Below the pieces are notes generated by a model. The model was not told where the DNA came from and searched no databases. It worked only from the letters and a program-made list of their open reading frames with translations. A DNA stretch of 64,000 bases from JAAXXJ01 sp964412455 (lineage in GTDB: Bacteria; Nitrospirota; UBA9217). Both the position numbers and the translations under genes were made by a program. The DNA is taken from the NCBI GenBank assembly GCA_964412455.1, contig CAYPOT010000007.1, forward strand, positions 1 through 64,000, in the 5' to 3' direction. Of this stretch, positions 61,894 through 64,000 are shown piece after piece. The number at the start of each line of letters is the position of its first letter. Position 1 is the first letter of the stretch.

Positions 61894-62352
61894 GTGTTCC
61901 TGACCATTCTGCTCATCATTCATGTTATCGGCGTGATCATCTGGATCGGCGGTGTTGCCTTTGTCACCATGGTGATCTTCCCCATGATGTACCGGACCGA
62001 AGGGGCGCTGGAGAAGGCGCTCCTGTTCCAGGGCGTGGAGCACCGGTTCTCGGGGATCGTGCGCTGGCTCATCGCCATCGTGGGCGGAACGGGGTTTTAC
62101 CTTCTTTCGGCGAAGTACGGCTTCGCCGTCCTGTCCTCTCAGCGCGGACTCGGCATCGTCATCATGCTCTTCGTCTGGACGTTCTATACGGCGGTGCTCC
62201 TTTTGGAGAAGAAGATCTTCGGGAAGCTCTTCGCGGACCCCGGGAAGAGCGATATGGACAAAGCGCTCAAGATGGTCAATGCCATGCATTGGGTGCTCCT
62301 GACGGTAAGCTTCTCCGCTGTGGCAGGAGGCATATGGTTCGCCCACCGGTAA
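61894..62352 (+). CDS. small integral membrane protein, CopD/DUF2269-like
   Basis: A 152-aa protein with four predicted membrane segments (about 4-27, 53-72, 83-103, 128-149). The start ILLIIHVIGVIIWIGGVAFV resembles CopD/DUF2269-type proteins with a conserved His in the first helix. Start is GTG at 61894 (AAGGAGACC upstream). The function is unknown; it precedes uppP by 19 bp and is likely co-transcribed. Confidence 0.7.
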   Translation: MFLTILLIIHVIGVIIWIGGVAFVTMVIFPMMYRTEGALEKALLFQGVEHRFSGIVRWLIAIVGGTGFYLLSAKYGFAVLSSQRGLGIVIMLFVWTFYTAVLLLEKKIFGKLFADPGKSDMDKALKMVNAMHWVLLTVSFSAVAGGIWFAHR

Positions 62353-62371
62353 AACAGGTCGCAGGAGATCA

Positions 62372-63181
62372 ATGACAACGATCATCGAAGCCATCATCCT
62401 CGGCATCATCCAGGGTCTGACGGAGTTCCTGCCGATCAGCAGTTCGGGCCATCTCATCCTGGCCCAGTGGGCCACGGGCTGGGAAGGCGAGCTTATCAAC
62501 AACCTCACCTTCGATGTGGCGCTCCACTTCGGGACGCTCACGGCAGTGCTGTGGTATTTCTGGAGGGACTGGCTGAAGCTCGGCAAGGCGGCCCTCCGGG
62601 TTGTGCAGGGCAAAGCGATGGAATACGAGGCGAAGCTCGTCTGGTACATCGCGCTCGGCACCATACCTGCCGTGATCGTCGGTCTTTCGCTCGAGCACAT
62701 CGTCGAAACGGCCTTCCGCAACCCGCTCCTGGTCGCGGCCGCCCTGACGTTCGGCTCGCTTCTCATGTGGCTCGCCGACCGGTACTCATCCAGGACCAGG
62801 CACCTCGGGGACATGACCCTGGGGCATGCGCTCTTTGTCGGGTGCGCCCAGGCCGTGGCGCTCATTCCCGGCATTTCGCGCTCCGGCATCACGATCTCCG
62901 CGGGTCTGGCCGCCGGGTACCGCCGGGAGGATTCGGCTCGATTCTCCTTCCTGCTCTCGACACCGGTGATCGCAGGCGCCGCGCTGCACAAGGCGAACAA
63001 CATCACGTTCCAGGGGCACGCGGCCTGGGGTTGCATCCTGGGAACGCTCTGCTCGGCGGTGGTGGGGTATCTCGCGATCCGCTTCCTGATACGCTACCTG
63101 GAACGCCACTCGCTGAACGTATTTGTGTGGTATCGCCTGGCGCTTGCAGCGGTGGTGGTCGTGTTCTGGATGGTGAAATGA
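62372..63181 (+). CDS. uppP: undecaprenyl-diphosphatase
   Basis: A 269-aa membrane enzyme that recycles undecaprenyl pyrophosphate for cell-wall synthesis and often gives bacitracin resistance. Signature motifs: GLTEFLPISSSGHLIL near residue 13 and ALIPGISRSGITISAGL near residue 165. Eight membrane segments are plausible. GCAGGAGATC precedes the ATG. Confidence 0.95.
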   Translation: MTTIIEAIILGIIQGLTEFLPISSSGHLILAQWATGWEGELINNLTFDVALHFGTLTAVLWYFWRDWLKLGKAALRVVQGKAMEYEAKLVWYIALGTIPAVIVGLSLEHIVETAFRNPLLVAAALTFGSLLMWLADRYSSRTRHLGDMTLGHALFVGCAQAVALIPGISRSGITISAGLAAGYRREDSARFSFLLSTPVIAGAALHKANNITFQGHAAWGCILGTLCSAVVGYLAIRFLIRYLERHSLNVFVWYRLALAAVVVVFWMVK

Positions 63182-63236
63182 TCCGGGTTCAGCATGTTGC
63201 TGTTTAACAGGTCACGGAAAAAGTCTTCTTGCCGTC

Positions 63237-63323
63237 TTTGCGAGCGAAGCAAAGCAATCTCGCAGTTAAATAGATCAATCACTTAAAGATTGCTTCGTCG
63301 TAAAAACACTCCTCGCAATGACG
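63237..63323. repeat. intergenic hairpin repeat 'tttgcgagcgaagc...cctcgcaatgacg'
   Basis: TTGCGAGCGAAGCAAAGCAA faces AGATTGCTTCG and CTCCTCGCAATGACG as an imperfect long hairpin. This is a widely seen intergenic repeat type. It separates uppP from ftsK. Confidence 0.65.
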
Positions 63324-63372
63324 AATCGGGGCTTTTTCAGCAAACGGTCAGTCTTTTCCCGTTCAGGAGTCT

Positions 63373-64000
63373 ATGGCAATCTCAAAGGTAAAATATAAAC
63401 ACGGGCACGAGATCGTCGCTCTTGTTCTCTTCGCGGCGGGGCTTCTGGTCCTCATGGGCCTGGTCACCTACAGCGCGTCCGACCCGTGTTTCAGCGTGGC
63501 CGGAAAGGGGGTTCAGGTCAAGAACGCCATCGGGATCATCGGCTCTTACCTGTCCGACGCGCTCCTGAAGCTCTTCGGGCTTTGCGCCTACCTCATCCCG
63601 GTCTTCCTGTTCACCTATGCGGCGTACTTCTCTCTCGGGGGCGAGGCCGCGCATCCCCTTCTGAAGAAGGTCGGCGGCGTCCTGCTCTTTACCGCGCTCG
63701 CAACGCTCCTGGGTCTTCAGAACGAGACCGTGACGATCTTCAGCGAGGAGGTCCCTTCGGGCGGCATGCTGGGCCAGCTGTTCGTCATTCTCCTCGTGAA
63801 GAGCATCTCGGTCACCGGGGCCTACATCATCACGGTGACCAGCCTGGTGATCTCGCTGATCCTTCTTGCCCCCTTTTCGCTCCTGAACGCCTTTGTCCTG
63901 GTCAGGCAGCTCGCTGTCGGTCTAGCGGAGAAGGTCCGGCTTCTCATTGCCATTCAGAAGGCACGGGCCGAGCGGGCCCGCGAGGCCAGGGCCCGGCCGA
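63373..64000 (+). CDS. ftsK: DNA translocase FtsK, N-terminal part (cut by window end)
   Basis: An open frame of 209 codons to the window edge, starting at ATG 63373 (TTCAGGAGT upstream). It reads as the FtsK four-helix membrane domain: EIVALVLFAAGLLVLMGLVT, then TYSASDPCFSVAGKGV, GIIGSYLSDALLKLFGL, later membrane segments, and the start of an Arg/Ala-rich linker (AERAREARAR). FtsK anchors at the division septum and pumps DNA. The ATPase motor lies beyond the window. Confidence 0.9.
   Translation, partial: MAISKVKYKHGHEIVALVLFAAGLLVLMGLVTYSASDPCFSVAGKGVQVKNAIGIIGSYLSDALLKLFGLCAYLIPVFLFTYAAYFSLGGEAAHPLLKKVGGVLLFTALATLLGLQNETVTIFSEEVPSGGMLGQLFVILLVKSISVTGAYIITVTSLVISLILLAPFSLLNAFVLVRQLAVGLAEKVRLLIAIQKARAERAREARARP

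Noticed and set aside
61531..63036. 501-codon minus-strand frame across uppP and the intergenic space
   Set aside because: It lies antisense to two good genes and has low-complexity composition.

Overview
The window is a mostly GC-rich bacterial chromosome segment. Its core genes are Gram-negative in character: a double-HAMP chemoreceptor with a full chemosensory operon, uppP, the start of ftsK, ilvE, nadC-birA-coaX, aconitase, RNase J, glycogen phosphorylase and ComM. Many intergenic hairpins of the 'cgcaatgacg' type and heptad repeats are present. The gene set would fit Nitrospirota or a Desulfobacterota-like lineage. That assignment is an inference from gene content; no rRNA or marker gene in the window settles it.

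Layout. 1-9.3 kb: a chemosensory operon (two stand-alone receivers, three CheW-type couplers, one MCP, a CheA-REC hybrid and a receiver with a long acidic tail) without CheR, CheB or CheD, so it looks like a Pil-Chp/Frz-like or alternative-output system. 9.5-12.2 kb: valS. 12.3-26.3 kb: a defence and toxin island. It holds an MNT nucleotidyltransferase with a truncated HEPN partner, a four-gene Druantia type I-like operon (DUF4338 DruA, a 972-aa protein, a 366-aa protein, a 1883-aa helicase/DUF1998 DruE), a remnant of a DUF1156 DNA methylase, a second nucleotidyltransferase-type module with a 190-bp inverted-repeat element, and hicAB. The Druantia genes are visibly more AT-rich than the flanks. 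26.4-36.2 kb: housekeeping genes (nadC, birA, coaX, a receiver, galT, a SET protein, a GGDEF/EAL protein, aconitase, ferritin). 36.3-49.2 kb: uspA, ilvE, tRNA-Leu, an SH3/NlpC-like/DUF1460-like protein, comM, a HigBA module, rnj, a DUF433/DUF5615 pair, an alcohol dehydrogenase and glgP.

49.4-56.9 kb is a second accessory region. It has two paralogous HigBA modules and then six single, same-strand genes of unrelated type: a PD-(D/E)XK nuclease, a secreted ClpP-fold protein, a HEPN-like unknown, DUF2971, an unknown, and a membrane HNH nuclease with an overlapping zinc-finger frame. Between several of them lie 50-100 bp palindromic elements that resemble integron attC sites; two are nearly identical. 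I read this tentatively as an integrase-less cassette cluster. 56.9-64 kb: a YheT-type hydrolase, a cobalamin riboswitch ahead of a small cysteine-rich protein, a GGDEF/EAL protein with an unusual receiver, a small membrane protein, uppP and the ftsK N-terminus.

Regulatory reading. Several strong sigma70-like promoters are visible. Four of them (ilvE, rnj and two higB genes) lie so close to the start codon that the mRNA should be leaderless or nearly so. In the four HicAB/HigBA modules a palindrome sits in the 17-nt promoter spacer, as expected for autorepression.
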